Shown here piece by piece: positions 8,494 to 24,351 of a DNA stretch of 64,000 nucleotides. Position 1 is the first letter of the stretch; each line of letters opens with the position of its first letter. The stretch comes from Actinomadura sp. WMMA1423 (GTDB lineage: Bacteria; Actinomycetota; Actinomycetes; Streptosporangiales; Streptosporangiaceae): contig NZ_CP041244.1 in assembly GCF_006547145.1 (NCBI RefSeq), positions 6,138,001 through 6,202,000 of the forward strand, given 5' to 3'. The translations under genes and the position numbers were made by a program. Below the pieces are notes generated by a model that saw only the letters and a program-made list of their open reading frames with translations, was not told where the DNA came from and searched no databases.

Positions 8494-9585
8494 ATGAGGA
8501 TCCCGTTCCGGGAACGCAACCCGGTCCCCATCGGGCTGTCCGCGTTCGCGATCATCATCGTGCTGGTGGCGCTGGCGATGAACCTGGAGAACCTGCCGCT
8601 CGTCTCCGGCGGCTCCACCCACACCGCCGCGTTCCGCGAGGCGGCCGGGCTGCGGGCCGGCGAGGAGGTCCGCGTCGCGGGCGTCAAGGTCGGCAAGGTC
8701 ACCGGGCTTGAGCTGGCCGGCGACCACGTGAAGGTCACCTTCCGGGTCGACGACGGCGTGCGGCTCGGCGACCGCACCGAGGCCGACATCAAGATCAAGA
8801 CGGTGCTCGGCGCGCACTACCTCGCGCTCACCCCCCGCGGCCGCGGCAAGCTCGGCCGCAACGTCCCGATCGAGCGGACGCACACCCCGTTCGAGGTCGT
8901 CCCCGCGATCAGCGAGCTGAGCCAGCGCGTCGGCGCCATCGACGTCCAGCAGGTCGCGAAGTCGTTCGACGTCCTGTCGGACACGTTCAAGAACTCCCCC
9001 GAGGAGGTCAGGGCGTCGCTGCAGGGGCTGCGCCGGCTGTCCAACACGGTCGCGTCCCGCGACGACGAGCTGCACGAGCTGGCCGGCAAGGCCAAGGACG
9101 TCTCCAAGCTGCTCGCCGACCGCAACCAGGACTTCGCCAAGCTCGTCCAGGACGGCGACAAGGTGCTCCAGGCGGTGCAGGCCAGGCGCGCGGTCATCCA
9201 CCAGCTGCTGCTCAACACCGTGGCGCTGTCCCAGCAGGTGAACGCCCTGATCAGCGAGAACGACAAGCAGCTGCGCCCGATGCTGGACAACCTGGCCAAG
9301 GTCAACCGGATCCTGCTGAAGAACCAGAACAACCTGGACCGGATCCTCCAGCTGTTCGCGCCGTTCGCCCGGCAGTTCTCCGACGTGACGGGCACCGGCC
9401 GCTGGTTCGACTCGTGGATCCAGAACCTCATCCCGATCCCCGCCTCGATCCAGAACCCCCCGCCCGGCGGCGGGGCGGCGACGAACAAGCAGGGCGCCCG
9501 GCCGGGCGGCGGTTCCTCCGGCACCGGCTCGCCCGGCACCGGCAAGACCGGCAACAGCGACAACCCGTTGCCCTTCCTCCCGTGA
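8494..9585 (+). CDS. mceC: Mce family protein MceC
   Basis: A 363-residue Mce subunit. The anchor covers about residues 12-32, and the MCE domain includes EEVRVAGVKVGKVTGLEL (about 57-75). Helical repeats follow to about 310, then a Gly/Pro/Ser-rich unstructured tail. It starts on the base after the mceB stop. Actinobacterial MceC subunits often have such low-complexity tails. Confidence 0.9.
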   Translation: MRIPFRERNPVPIGLSAFAIIIVLVALAMNLENLPLVSGGSTHTAAFREAAGLRAGEEVRVAGVKVGKVTGLELAGDHVKVTFRVDDGVRLGDRTEADIKIKTVLGAHYLALTPRGRGKLGRNVPIERTHTPFEVVPAISELSQRVGAIDVQQVAKSFDVLSDTFKNSPEEVRASLQGLRRLSNTVASRDDELHELAGKAKDVSKLLADRNQDFAKLVQDGDKVLQAVQARRAVIHQLLLNTVALSQQVNALISENDKQLRPMLDNLAKVNRILLKNQNNLDRILQLFAPFARQFSDVTGTGRWFDSWIQNLIPIPASIQNPPPGGGAATNKQGARPGGGSSGTGSPGTGKTGNSDNPLPFLP

Positions 9586-9600
9586 GCAGGCAGGTCACCA

Positions 9601-10887
9601 GTGCGTAACTCAACGAGCATCCTCCGCCTGGGCGGCGCGATCCTCGCCGTCGCGGTGCTGGCCGCCGTGCTCCTGCTGGTCTTCCAGGAGCCGAAGCAGC
9701 GCCACATGACGGCGTACTTCAGCAAGGCGGTCGGCCTGTACAAGGGCGCGGACGTCCGCATCCTCGGCATCCCCGTCGGCGAGGTCACGAGCGTCGAGCC
9801 CGTCGGCGACGCGGTGAAGGTCGAGCTGAGGTACGACGCCAAGTACAAGGTCCCCGCGAACGCGCAGGCCGTCATCGTCAGCCAGACCCTCGTCGCCGAC
9901 CGCTTCGTGCAGATCACGCCCGTCTACAAGGGCGGGGCCGTCCTCGCGGACGGGGCGACGCTGGGCACGAACCGCACCGCGGTGCCGGTCGAGGTCGACC
10001 AGGTCGGCTCCAGCCTGAACGACCTGTCCAAGGCGCTCGGCCCGCAGGGCGCGAACGCGCCGGGCGCGAACGGCCAGCAGGGCTCGCTGTCGCGGCTGCT
10101 CCAGGTCGGCGCCGCGAACCTGGACGGGCAGGGCGAGGACATCCGGCAGACGATCGCCGACACCTCCAAGGCGCTCAGCACGCTGAGCACCGACCGCGGC
10201 GACGTCGCCGAGACGATCAAGAACCTGCGGATCATCACCGAGGCGATGCAGGCGAACGACCAGCAGATCAAGTCGTTCTCCGGGCACCTGAACGGCGTGT
10301 CCGGGCAGCTCGCGGGGGAGAAGGAGGAGCTGAGCGCGGCCCTCAACACCCTGGCCCCGACGCTGCGGAACGTGCAGCAGTTCGTCAAGGGCAACCGCAC
10401 CGAGCTGGCGGCCAACGTCCGGCAGCTCGCGCAGGTCACCGGCGTGCTGGTGAAGGAGAAGGGCGCGCTCGCCGAGATCCTCACCGCCGGCCCGCTCGCG
10501 GTCAACAACCTGGCCCGCGCCTACGACCCGATCAGCGGCACGATCCACACCCGCGACAACTTCCGCCAGTTCCACGATCTGGCCGACTGGATCTGCTCGC
10601 TGGCCTACTCGGTGGGCACGCCCGCCAAGGAGTGCCTCGACTTCGTCACGCCGTACAACGGCATCGGCAAGGCGCTGACCGGGTTCAGCCTGGACCTGTC
10701 CTGGATCACCGCGCTGACGACGCACTACGACCCGGTGCCCGTCCCGCCGGACGCCTACGGGCCGCAGGGCAGGCCCGGCAAGACGAGCACGACGAACAAG
10801 ACCGGCACGACGAACAAGACCGGGGCGACCGGGACTCAGACCAAGCCCACGGACATCACGGCGCTGCTGCCTGGAGGTGGCCGATGA
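9601..10887 (+). CDS. mceD: Mce family protein MceD
   Basis: A 428-residue Mce subunit with an anchor (about residues 8-28), an MCE domain with ADVRILGIPVGEVTSVEP, and a helical domain followed by a Pro- and Thr/Lys/Asn-rich tail containing the short repeat TNKTGTTNKTGATG. A GTG start lies 15 nt after mceC. Its stop overlaps mceE (ATGA). Confidence 0.9.
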   Translation: MRNSTSILRLGGAILAVAVLAAVLLLVFQEPKQRHMTAYFSKAVGLYKGADVRILGIPVGEVTSVEPVGDAVKVELRYDAKYKVPANAQAVIVSQTLVADRFVQITPVYKGGAVLADGATLGTNRTAVPVEVDQVGSSLNDLSKALGPQGANAPGANGQQGSLSRLLQVGAANLDGQGEDIRQTIADTSKALSTLSTDRGDVAETIKNLRIITEAMQANDQQIKSFSGHLNGVSGQLAGEKEELSAALNTLAPTLRNVQQFVKGNRTELAANVRQLAQVTGVLVKEKGALAEILTAGPLAVNNLARAYDPISGTIHTRDNFRQFHDLADWICSLAYSVGTPAKECLDFVTPYNGIGKALTGFSLDLSWITALTTHYDPVPVPPDAYGPQGRPGKTSTTNKTGTTNKTGATGTQTKPTDITALLPGGGR

Positions 10888-12221
10888 GCAGGCGGTCCGA
10901 TGACAGGCGCTCCATGAACAGGGCCCGGCTGCTCGGCGCCGCCGCGCTCGCCGGCGTGACGGCCGTGTCGGGCTGCTCGTTCAACGGCGCGGAGTCGCTG
11001 CCGCTGCCGGGCGGGCCCGACCTCGGCTCGCACCCGCGGACCGTGAAGATCGAGTTCGCGAACGTGCTGGACCTCGTCCCGAAGTCGGCGGTCAAGGTCA
11101 ACGACGTGTCGGTGGGCAGGGTCGACAAGATCGAGCTGGCCGGCGAGCCGGGCGCGCAGGGCGGCGGCTGGCACGCGGTCGTCACGGTCAAGTTCCGCGG
11201 CGACGTCAAGCTCCCCGACAACGCGATCGCGACGGTCAGCCAGACCAGCCTGCTCGGCGAGAAGTTCGTGCAGCTCGAACCGCCCAAGAACGAGGCCCCG
11301 GTCGGGGAACTGGGCGAGGGCGACCTGATCCCGCTGAACCGCACGTCGCGCGGCACCGAGATCGAAGAGGTGCTCTCGGCGATGTCGCTGCTGCTGAACG
11401 GCGGCGGCCTGGAGCAGGTCTCCACGATCAGCCGCGAGCTGCAGGCCGCGATGGGCGGCCGGGAGTCCACGATCAAGTCGGTGCTCCAGCGGGTCAACAC
11501 GTTCGCGGGGACGCTGGACCAGAACCGCGCCGCGATCACCCGGGCCCTGGACAGCATCGACCGGCTGAGCGGCAAGCTGGCCGCCGAGCGCAAGACGATC
11601 CAGGACACCATCGACGAGACGGGGCCCGCGATCGCCGTCCTCAACCGCAACCGCGCCGACCTCACCAAGATGCTGGTCGCGCTCAACAAGCTCAGCCGCA
11701 CCACCACCTACGTGATCAACCAGTCGAAGGCCGACATGCTGGCCAACCTGCGGGACCTCGACGTGGTCCTGCGCAACCTCAACAAGGCCGGCTCCGACCT
11801 GCCGAAGTCGCTGGAGACCCTGATCACCTTCCCGTTCCCCGCGACGTTCGAGAACGTCATCGCGGGCGACTACGGCAACGTGCGGCTGACCGTCGACCTG
11901 GACTTCGAGTCCATCGCGCGGAACCTCCTCGGCGGCACCGACCTGGAGGGGATGCTGGGCAGCGGCAAGCAGATGCGCAACATGCTCCAGGTCCCGAACG
12001 TGACGCTGCCGGACTCCCCGCTGGGCGTCCTGCCGCAGACCCCGGGCGGCGGGGGACAGGGCAGCGGGGGGCAGGGCGGCCTGCCCGGCCTTCCAGGCGG
12101 CACCACACAGACCCCAGGCAAGACGCCGACCGGCACGAACGACCAGGGACGGCCGGGCGCGCTCGCCCCCGAACCCGGTGACGGCGGTCTGCGGACCCTG
12201 ATGACGGGGGGCCTCTCGTGA
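10884..12221 (+). CDS. mceE: Mce family lipoprotein MceE
   Basis: A 445-residue Mce subunit of the LprK/MceE type. Unlike its neighbours it has a lipobox (VSGC, Cys at residue 31) and should be a lipoprotein. The MCE domain follows with SAVKVNDVSVGRVDKIEL, then the helical barrel region and a Gly/Pro-rich tail with GGGGQGSGGQGG. The ATG overlaps the mceD stop. An internal start at 10914 is also possible and would keep the signal peptide. Confidence 0.9.
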   Translation: MSRRSDDRRSMNRARLLGAAALAGVTAVSGCSFNGAESLPLPGGPDLGSHPRTVKIEFANVLDLVPKSAVKVNDVSVGRVDKIELAGEPGAQGGGWHAVVTVKFRGDVKLPDNAIATVSQTSLLGEKFVQLEPPKNEAPVGELGEGDLIPLNRTSRGTEIEEVLSAMSLLLNGGGLEQVSTISRELQAAMGGRESTIKSVLQRVNTFAGTLDQNRAAITRALDSIDRLSGKLAAERKTIQDTIDETGPAIAVLNRNRADLTKMLVALNKLSRTTTYVINQSKADMLANLRDLDVVLRNLNKAGSDLPKSLETLITFPFPATFENVIAGDYGNVRLTVDLDFESIARNLLGGTDLEGMLGSGKQMRNMLQVPNVTLPDSPLGVLPQTPGGGGQGSGGQGGLPGLPGGTTQTPGKTPTGTNDQGRPGALAPEPGDGGLRTLMTGGLS

Positions 12222-13708
12222 TCCTCAAGCGCGGCGTCATCGTCCAGCTCATCGCCTTCGCGGTCATCACCGTCGTCGGCGTGGCGATCGTCTCGGTCAA
12301 CTACATCGGCATCGGCCGCGACCTGCTCGGCAAGCAGTACGTCGCCTACGTCGACCTCACCGACTCCGGCGGCGTGTTCACCAACGCCGAGGTCACCTAC
12401 CGGGGCGTCCCGGTCGGACGCGTCGGCCCGATCGAGCTGACCAAGGACGGCATCCGCGTCAAGCTGCTGCTGGAGCGGGGCAAGCGCATCCCGCGCGAGG
12501 GCACCAAGGCCGTCGTGGCGAACCGGTCGGCGGTCGGCGAGCAGTACATCGACCTGGAGCCCACCACGAAGTCCGGGCCCTATCTCGACCAGGGCGACCC
12601 GTACACGATCCCGCGCAGCCGCACCACGCTGCCGGTGTCCACCGCCGAGCTGCTGCGCAACGTCGACTCCCTCGTCGGCTCGGTGAACACCAAGGACCTC
12701 GGCGTCATCGTGGACGAGTTGGACAAGGCGTTCTCCGGCTCCGCCTCGGACCTGCAGTCCATCCTGGACGACACCGACCGGCTGCTGAAGACCGCCAACG
12801 AGGCCTACCCCGACACCGAGCGGCTGCTGAACAGCGGCGCGACCGTCCTGGACACCCAGCGCGGCCAGGCCGCCAACATCCAGGGTTTCGCCCGCAACCT
12901 GAACGCGCTGACCACCTCGCTGCGCAACGACGACCCGGCGCTGCGCAAGACCATCGACAACGCGCCGGGCGCGGTGGACGAGACCCACAAGGCCATCAAC
13001 CAGCTCGCGCCGACGCTGCCCGTGCTGCTGGCCAACCTCACCACCACCGGCCAGGTCATCTCGTCCCGCAAGGCGGGGCTGCGGTCGCTGTTCATCCTCT
13101 ACCCGGTGACGGTCGCGGGCGCGTTCACCGTCACGCCCGGGGACGGCACCCAGCACCTCGGCCTCGACCTGAACATCGACGCCCCGCCCGCCTGCACGCA
13201 GGGCTATGAGAAGGTCAAGCACCGCTGGCCGCAGGACACCTCGAAGAAGAAGCCGCGCCTGGACGCCGGCTGCAAGGCGCCCCACAACGCGCCCACGGCC
13301 GTGCGCGGCTCACGCAACTTCCCGCGCGACGCCATCGCGCCCTACCCGCAGGTTCCGGCGGGCGCCACCACCGGCGCCGGGTTCCCAGACGGCGGCGCCT
13401 ACGGCACCCGCGGCGACGACGGCGGCGGTGACGGCGACGGCGGCAAGACGGACGCCAAGGGCTCCGGGAAGACCGACGCCAAGACCAAGGCGAAGGCCGC
13501 GAGCGCCCCGACGGGCCAGCTCGCGGACGGCAACCTGTACTTGTCGTATCCGGCGGGTTCAGTCGAATTCGCTGGATACGATCCATCGACGGGTGCGGTC
13601 TACGGGCCCGATGGCAAGCGGTACGTCATGCCGCGCAGCGCCGGTACACGCCAGTTGGGAGAGGAATCCTCGTGGAAGTGGCTCCTGCTCGGACCGCTGA
13701 GCCAGTGA
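12218..13708 (+). CDS. mceF: Mce family protein MceF
   Basis: A 496-residue Mce subunit, the longest of the six. It has an anchor (about 8-28), an MCE domain with AEVTYRGVPVGRVGPIEL, and a helical domain to about 330. The C-terminal extension is charged and Gly/Asp/Lys-rich, then ends in an ordered segment with YPAGSVEFAGYDPSTGAVYGP and MPRSA (about 445-480). MceF is thought to sit at the distal end of the tunnel. The GTG start overlaps mceE. Confidence 0.9.
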   Translation: MILKRGVIVQLIAFAVITVVGVAIVSVNYIGIGRDLLGKQYVAYVDLTDSGGVFTNAEVTYRGVPVGRVGPIELTKDGIRVKLLLERGKRIPREGTKAVVANRSAVGEQYIDLEPTTKSGPYLDQGDPYTIPRSRTTLPVSTAELLRNVDSLVGSVNTKDLGVIVDELDKAFSGSASDLQSILDDTDRLLKTANEAYPDTERLLNSGATVLDTQRGQAANIQGFARNLNALTTSLRNDDPALRKTIDNAPGAVDETHKAINQLAPTLPVLLANLTTTGQVISSRKAGLRSLFILYPVTVAGAFTVTPGDGTQHLGLDLNIDAPPACTQGYEKVKHRWPQDTSKKKPRLDAGCKAPHNAPTAVRGSRNFPRDAIAPYPQVPAGATTGAGFPDGGAYGTRGDDGGGDGDGGKTDAKGSGKTDAKTKAKAASAPTGQLADGNLYLSYPAGSVEFAGYDPSTGAVYGPDGKRYVMPRSAGTRQLGEESSWKWLLLGPLSQ

Positions 13709-13718
13709 GGCGGGCACG

Positions 13719-14207
13719 ATGAGGCGCCGCCTGCCCATGGTCACCGCGCTCGCCCTCGGCGTCGTCGTGGTGGGCCTCGCCATCGCGGCCGGCTGGCTCG
13801 GCGTCGTCACCCTCAGGAACAAGGACGAGGCCGACCAGAAGGCCAAGGCGATGCAGTCGGCGCGCCAGATGGGCGTCAACCTGATGTCGCTCAACGCCGC
13901 CACCGCCCAGCGCGACCTCGACCGCATCGTGAGCGGCACCACCGGTGACCTCAAGAACAAGCTGGGGAGCCAGTCGAACGCCTTCATGCAGCAGATCACC
14001 AAGGCCAAGGCCAAGTCGACGGTCAGCGACGTCGATGCCGCGCTGGTCTCCATCGACGGCGACTCCGCCGAGGTGATGGTGTCCCTCACCGGGACCGTCA
14101 CCAACGACAAGGTGCAGAACGGTACGCCGCAGGGCTACCGCTACCAGATGGACCTGACGCGGGTCGACGGGCGCTGGCTGGTGTCCGGACTGGAGGTTGT
14201 CCCGTGA
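13719..14207 (+). CDS. Mce-associated membrane protein (short)
   Basis: A 162-residue single-pass protein with a hydrophobic segment at residues 8-30 and an extracytoplasmic NTF2-like domain ending in YQMDLTRVDGRWLVSGLEVV. This is the usual C-terminal signature of Mce-associated (Mam) proteins, which stabilise Mce complexes and are encoded after mceF in most actinobacterial operons. It lies 10 nt after mceF and overlaps the next gene by four bases. Confidence 0.8.
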   Translation: MRRRLPMVTALALGVVVVGLAIAAGWLGVVTLRNKDEADQKAKAMQSARQMGVNLMSLNAATAQRDLDRIVSGTTGDLKNKLGSQSNAFMQQITKAKAKSTVSDVDAALVSIDGDSAEVMVSLTGTVTNDKVQNGTPQGYRYQMDLTRVDGRWLVSGLEVVP

Positions 14208-15364
14208 CGATCAAGGCGGATCGAGCGGCCAGGGCCGAGGAGGCCGCCGAGGCGGCGCGCCTGGCTGAAGAGGCCGCCGCGAAGGCCAGGGAGGCCGCGC
14301 GGCTCGCCCAGATCGCGGCGGACGAGGCGGCCGCCGCCGAGCAGGCGGCAGCCGAGCAGGCCGCGGCGGAGCCGGAGGAGCCCGAGCAGGACGCCCCCGC
14401 GGAGAGTCCGAAGGCCCTCAAATCCCCCAAGAAGCCGCGCCGCGGCCGCAAGGGATCCGGTGCCGCGCGCGAGGACGATGAGCCCGTAGAGGAGATCTCA
14501 GCGGCCGGCGCGGACGACGAGGCGCTCGCCGACGACACCGAGGAGGCCGAAGAGGGCTCCAGGTCCGGTGGCGTCGCCAAGGCCGCCGCCAAGACGACCA
14601 AGCCCTCCAAGGCCGCGAAGAGCCCCAAGGCCGTCAAGGTCGAGGAGGCAGTCAAGGTCGAGGAGGCCGCCGAGGCCGAGGAAGTCGCCGAGGCCGAGAA
14701 CGACGGCGACACGGACGACGAGGACGGCGAGGACGCGAAGCCGAAGTCCGCCAAGCCCGCCAGGACCAGGCGCCTGAACCTCAAGAAGCCTGCCAAGGCC
14801 ACCGCGGACTCCGAGGACGAGGACGCTGAGGACGACGCCGACACCGAGAACGACGACGAGCCCGCCGGCCGGTTCCGGCTGGGCGGCCTCTCGACCGTCA
14901 TCGCCGTGCTGGTCGTCCTGGCGATCGCGCTGGGCGTCGGCACCACGGTCCTCGCGATGAAGGTCCAGGAGCAGGAGGCGACCGAGCAGGCGTCCAAGGA
15001 GGCGTCGTTCGCGGCGTCCCGCGCGGCCCAGAAGCTCTCCTCGTACGACTACCAGACGCTGGACACCGACCTGAAGACCGCGTCCGCCACGACGACGGGC
15101 AAGCTGCACGACGACTACGACAAGCTCGCCCAGACGCTCAAGACCGTCGCCGTCCAGCAGCAGGCCGTCTCCAACACGACCGTGATGAAGGTCGGGGTCG
15201 TCAGCGCGACCCCCGACAAGGTCGTGGCGCTCGTCTACGCCAACCGGTCGTCGGCGACCAAGAACGACAAGCAGCAGCGCCTCCCCGAGCCGCTGCGCAT
15301 CAGGCTGACGATGGTCAAGGAGGACGGCAAGTGGCTCGCCTCCGAGCTCACCGTCCTGTCCTAG
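14204..15364 (+). CDS. Mce-associated membrane protein with long Ala/Glu/Lys N-terminus
   Basis: A 386-residue membrane protein. Residues 1-220 are low-complexity: first an Ala/Glu-rich heptad-like stretch likely to be coiled coil, then Lys/Glu/Asp-rich disordered sequence. One membrane segment (about 228-250) follows, then a C-terminal domain ending in RIRLTMVKEDGKWLASELTVL, matching the preceding Mam protein. The fold places the charged domain in the cytoplasm, which is unusually large for this family. GTG start, overlapping the upstream stop; last gene of the operon. Confidence 0.8.
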   Translation: MTIKADRAARAEEAAEAARLAEEAAAKAREAARLAQIAADEAAAAEQAAAEQAAAEPEEPEQDAPAESPKALKSPKKPRRGRKGSGAAREDDEPVEEISAAGADDEALADDTEEAEEGSRSGGVAKAAAKTTKPSKAAKSPKAVKVEEAVKVEEAAEAEEVAEAENDGDTDDEDGEDAKPKSAKPARTRRLNLKKPAKATADSEDEDAEDDADTENDDEPAGRFRLGGLSTVIAVLVVLAIALGVGTTVLAMKVQEQEATEQASKEASFAASRAAQKLSSYDYQTLDTDLKTASATTTGKLHDDYDKLAQTLKTVAVQQQAVSNTTVMKVGVVSATPDKVVALVYANRSSATKNDKQQRLPEPLRIRLTMVKEDGKWLASELTVLS

Positions 15365-15883
15365 TCTGTGTTCACTCATTCCCGGCCCACTCCGCTCGCC
15401 TCAGGCTTCACTCCACCGGGCAGGTCACGCGTTCGCGCGCGTGGCCAGGGCCTTCGAGACACGCACTAGAACCCGCTCCCGCCATCGTCACGGGTCCGTA
15501 GGGGATCACCGCCCGGGCCCTGAGCCCTGGGTACTCCCGGCCGTTGGATTCCCCTGGGCGCCGGGAAGCCTGGACGCTCGTCCTCAGTGACCTCCGGGGC
15601 CGCTCGGCAGGGAACCCTCCTCGACGACCACGGGCCGCTCGGAATGTGTCGCCACCACTCGCTGTTAACCCCTCAGGGGTCGGTGTAGCCGAGGTGACGG
15701 GAAGCACGGCCTGCTGCCGCGTGAGACGCCGTCTACGCCGGTTCGCGGGCTGTCAACCCCGATCCCTAAACTATGGCCTTCCTCACTGCAGGTCAGAGCC
15801 CGAAAAGTCCATGTCCGCTCTTGACTGAGAGGCGCTGAGGGGCGATGCTCCATGGCAACGTGATGCATACTGCGGCGCTAGAG
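15365..15883. other. Non-coding interval before the rpoB promoter
   Basis: No convincing reading frame is present. Possible extra rpoB promoters are TTGACT at 15821-15826 with GATGCT 17 bp later (15844-15849) and a TAAACT -10 at 15767-15772 with a poor -35. No strong terminator was found after the last mce gene. Confidence 0.4.
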
Positions 15884-15913
15884 TTGCGAGCGGTGTACCG
15901 GTTCGGCTACACT
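15884..15913 (+). promoter_or_regulatory. Main rpoB-rpoC promoter
   Basis: TTGCGA at 15884-15889 and TACACT at 15908-15913 are 18 bp apart. The predicted start near 15920 is followed by CCCTTTGCGCTGCC, a block recalled from rpoB leaders of other actinobacteria. Confidence 0.7.
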
Positions 15914-16057
15914 GCCCCTTTGCGCTGCCCTCTGACTATCCACGTGTGAGAGCACCCCTGTGAAGGCCCGGTTTGGGCCTATTTGAGCAGGTCTCGGACG
16001 TGGATCGTCTGGCGTGCGTGTCATCTGTTACGCCGCGAGCCCTCGGAAGGACCACTC
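15914..16057 (+). promoter_or_regulatory. rpoB mRNA leader with small hairpin
   Basis: About 140 nt lie between the promoter and the rpoB start. A 6-bp hairpin (15964-15969 with 15975-15980) followed by ATTTG might act as a weak attenuator. The stretch ends in GGAAGG (16045-16050), the rpoB ribosome binding site. Confidence 0.4.
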
Positions 16058-19534
<3,477 letters not shown>

Positions 19535-19553
19535 GAACTCAAGGGGAAAACAG

Positions 19554-23426
<3,873 letters not shown>

Positions 23427-23455
23427 GTCGGCCGACACGCACCGACGAGCCACGA

Positions 23456-23494
23456 GGCGAGGCCCCTTCCGGCAAGTCCGGAAGGGGCCTCGCC
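23456..23494 (+). terminator. rpoBC terminator
   Basis: A perfect 17-bp stem pairs 23456-23472 with 23478-23494 around a 5-nt loop, 29 nt after the rpoC stop. Confidence 0.9.
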
Positions 23495-23574
23495 CGTCTT
23501 CGGGCCACCCCGTCTTCGGGCCACCCCGTCTTCGGGCCACCCCGTCTTCGGGCCACCCCGTCTTCGGGCCTTCC
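23495..23574. repeat. Minisatellite, five 16-bp units
   Basis: Five head-to-tail copies of CGTCTTCGGGCCACCC begin on the base after the terminator stem; the fifth ends in TTCC. There are no spacers. Confidence 0.95.
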
Positions 23575-23575
23575 C

Positions 23576-23645
23576 CGTCTCCAGGCCCCCGTCTCCAGGC
23601 CCCCGTCTCCAGGCCCCCGTCTCCAGGCCCCCGTCTCCAGGCCCT
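23576..23645. repeat. Minisatellite, five 14-bp units
   Basis: Five head-to-tail copies of CGTCTCCAGGCCCC follow the first array; the last ends in T. The unit resembles a shortened version of the 16-bp unit, so the two arrays probably share an origin. Confidence 0.95.
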
Positions 23646-23781
23646 CTCCGGGCCATGGCGGGGTCTTCGATGCCGGACGCCGGATACCGCGCTCGCACAC
23701 CGCATGGCCACCGGGCGAGGCGGCCGTCTTCTGCGGGCGGCGGCCAGGCGTGCTCCAGGCGGCACCGATGGCGCCGCTCTC

Positions 23782-23846
23782 CTCCCTCTGGACGATCTTG
23801 ATTAGGAAGTCCCGCTTGCGGGACCTAATCGAGACACCAGAGGGAG
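23782..23846 (+). promoter_or_regulatory. Long hairpin that buries the ribosome binding site of the next gene
   Basis: A 65-nt dyad: 23782-23791 pairs perfectly with 23837-23846 (10 bp), 23796-23805 with 23825-23834 (10 bp, one G-U) and 23809-23814 with 23819-23824 around a CTTG loop. The 3' arm ends in AGGGAG (23841-23846), the likely Shine-Dalgarno six bases before the ATG at 23853. Folded, it should block translation. It could also serve as a DNA operator, since the central 23800-23830 dyad is nearly symmetric. Confidence 0.75.
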
Positions 23847-23852
23847 AACGTT

Positions 23853-24080
23853 ATGCCCCATATCTTGCCCCTGAGCGGCGACCCCAGGGCAGCCGCCCAG
23901 CAGGCGCTGTACGAAGCCGTCGCCGTCGAAGGGTCGGTGAAGTTGAGCTTCACCGGCGTTCTCGACGACGTCTTCGACGGCGTCCACTACCAGGACCTGA
24001 CCGTTACGGTCGAGCCCGGGCAGACGGTGGACGATGTCATGGCCGCCCTGCGTGAGGAGGCCCAGAAGCAGCAACGGTGA
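23853..24080 (+). CDS. Small conserved-looking protein of unknown function
   Basis: A 75-residue protein not recognised. Composition is acidic with balanced hydrophobics and no signal peptide or Cys. The pattern suggests an N-terminal helix (AAQQALYEAVAVEG), beta strands (KLSFTGVLDDVF, YQDLTVTVEPG) and a C-terminal helix (TVDDVMAALREEAQKQQ), i.e. a compact alpha/beta fold. It stands alone between the rpoC terminator with its repeats and its own terminator. The start is fixed by AGGGAG at 23841-23846, which lies inside a 65-nt hairpin, so translation is probably conditional. Confidence 0.75.
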   Translation: MPHILPLSGDPRAAAQQALYEAVAVEGSVKLSFTGVLDDVFDGVHYQDLTVTVEPGQTVDDVMAALREEAQKQQR

Positions 24081-24100
24081 TCTGATCACCGTTCCCGTGA

Positions 24101-24125
24101 GCGGGCCCGGCGATGCCGGGCCCGC
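24101..24125 (+). terminator. Terminator after the 75-aa gene
   Basis: A perfect 11-bp stem pairs 24101-24111 with 24115-24125 around a GAT loop, 20 nt after the stop. The remaining stretch to 24351 shows nothing recognisable. Confidence 0.85.
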
Positions 24126-24351
24126 TTCCACTGTGCCGGGAGACGATCGCAGGCTGCCGGCTCCGCGGCACGCCCGAAGGCGACCGCGCCGGTTGATCGT
24201 CAAGAGCGAGGCGCTCCGGAGGAGGCCGACGAACTCGGTCGAACCGGTCAATCTGCACAGCCACACCTCCGCGTGCGCGCCGCCCGCCGCACGGCAGCCG
24301 ACCGGTCCGCTGGGGCGGGGTCGGCTTCCGCGCGGGCCGGGGGAGCCGGTG

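Noticed and set aside
23495..23645. CRISPR array
   Set aside because: Repeats are only 14-16 bp, contiguous without spacers, and no cas genes are present.
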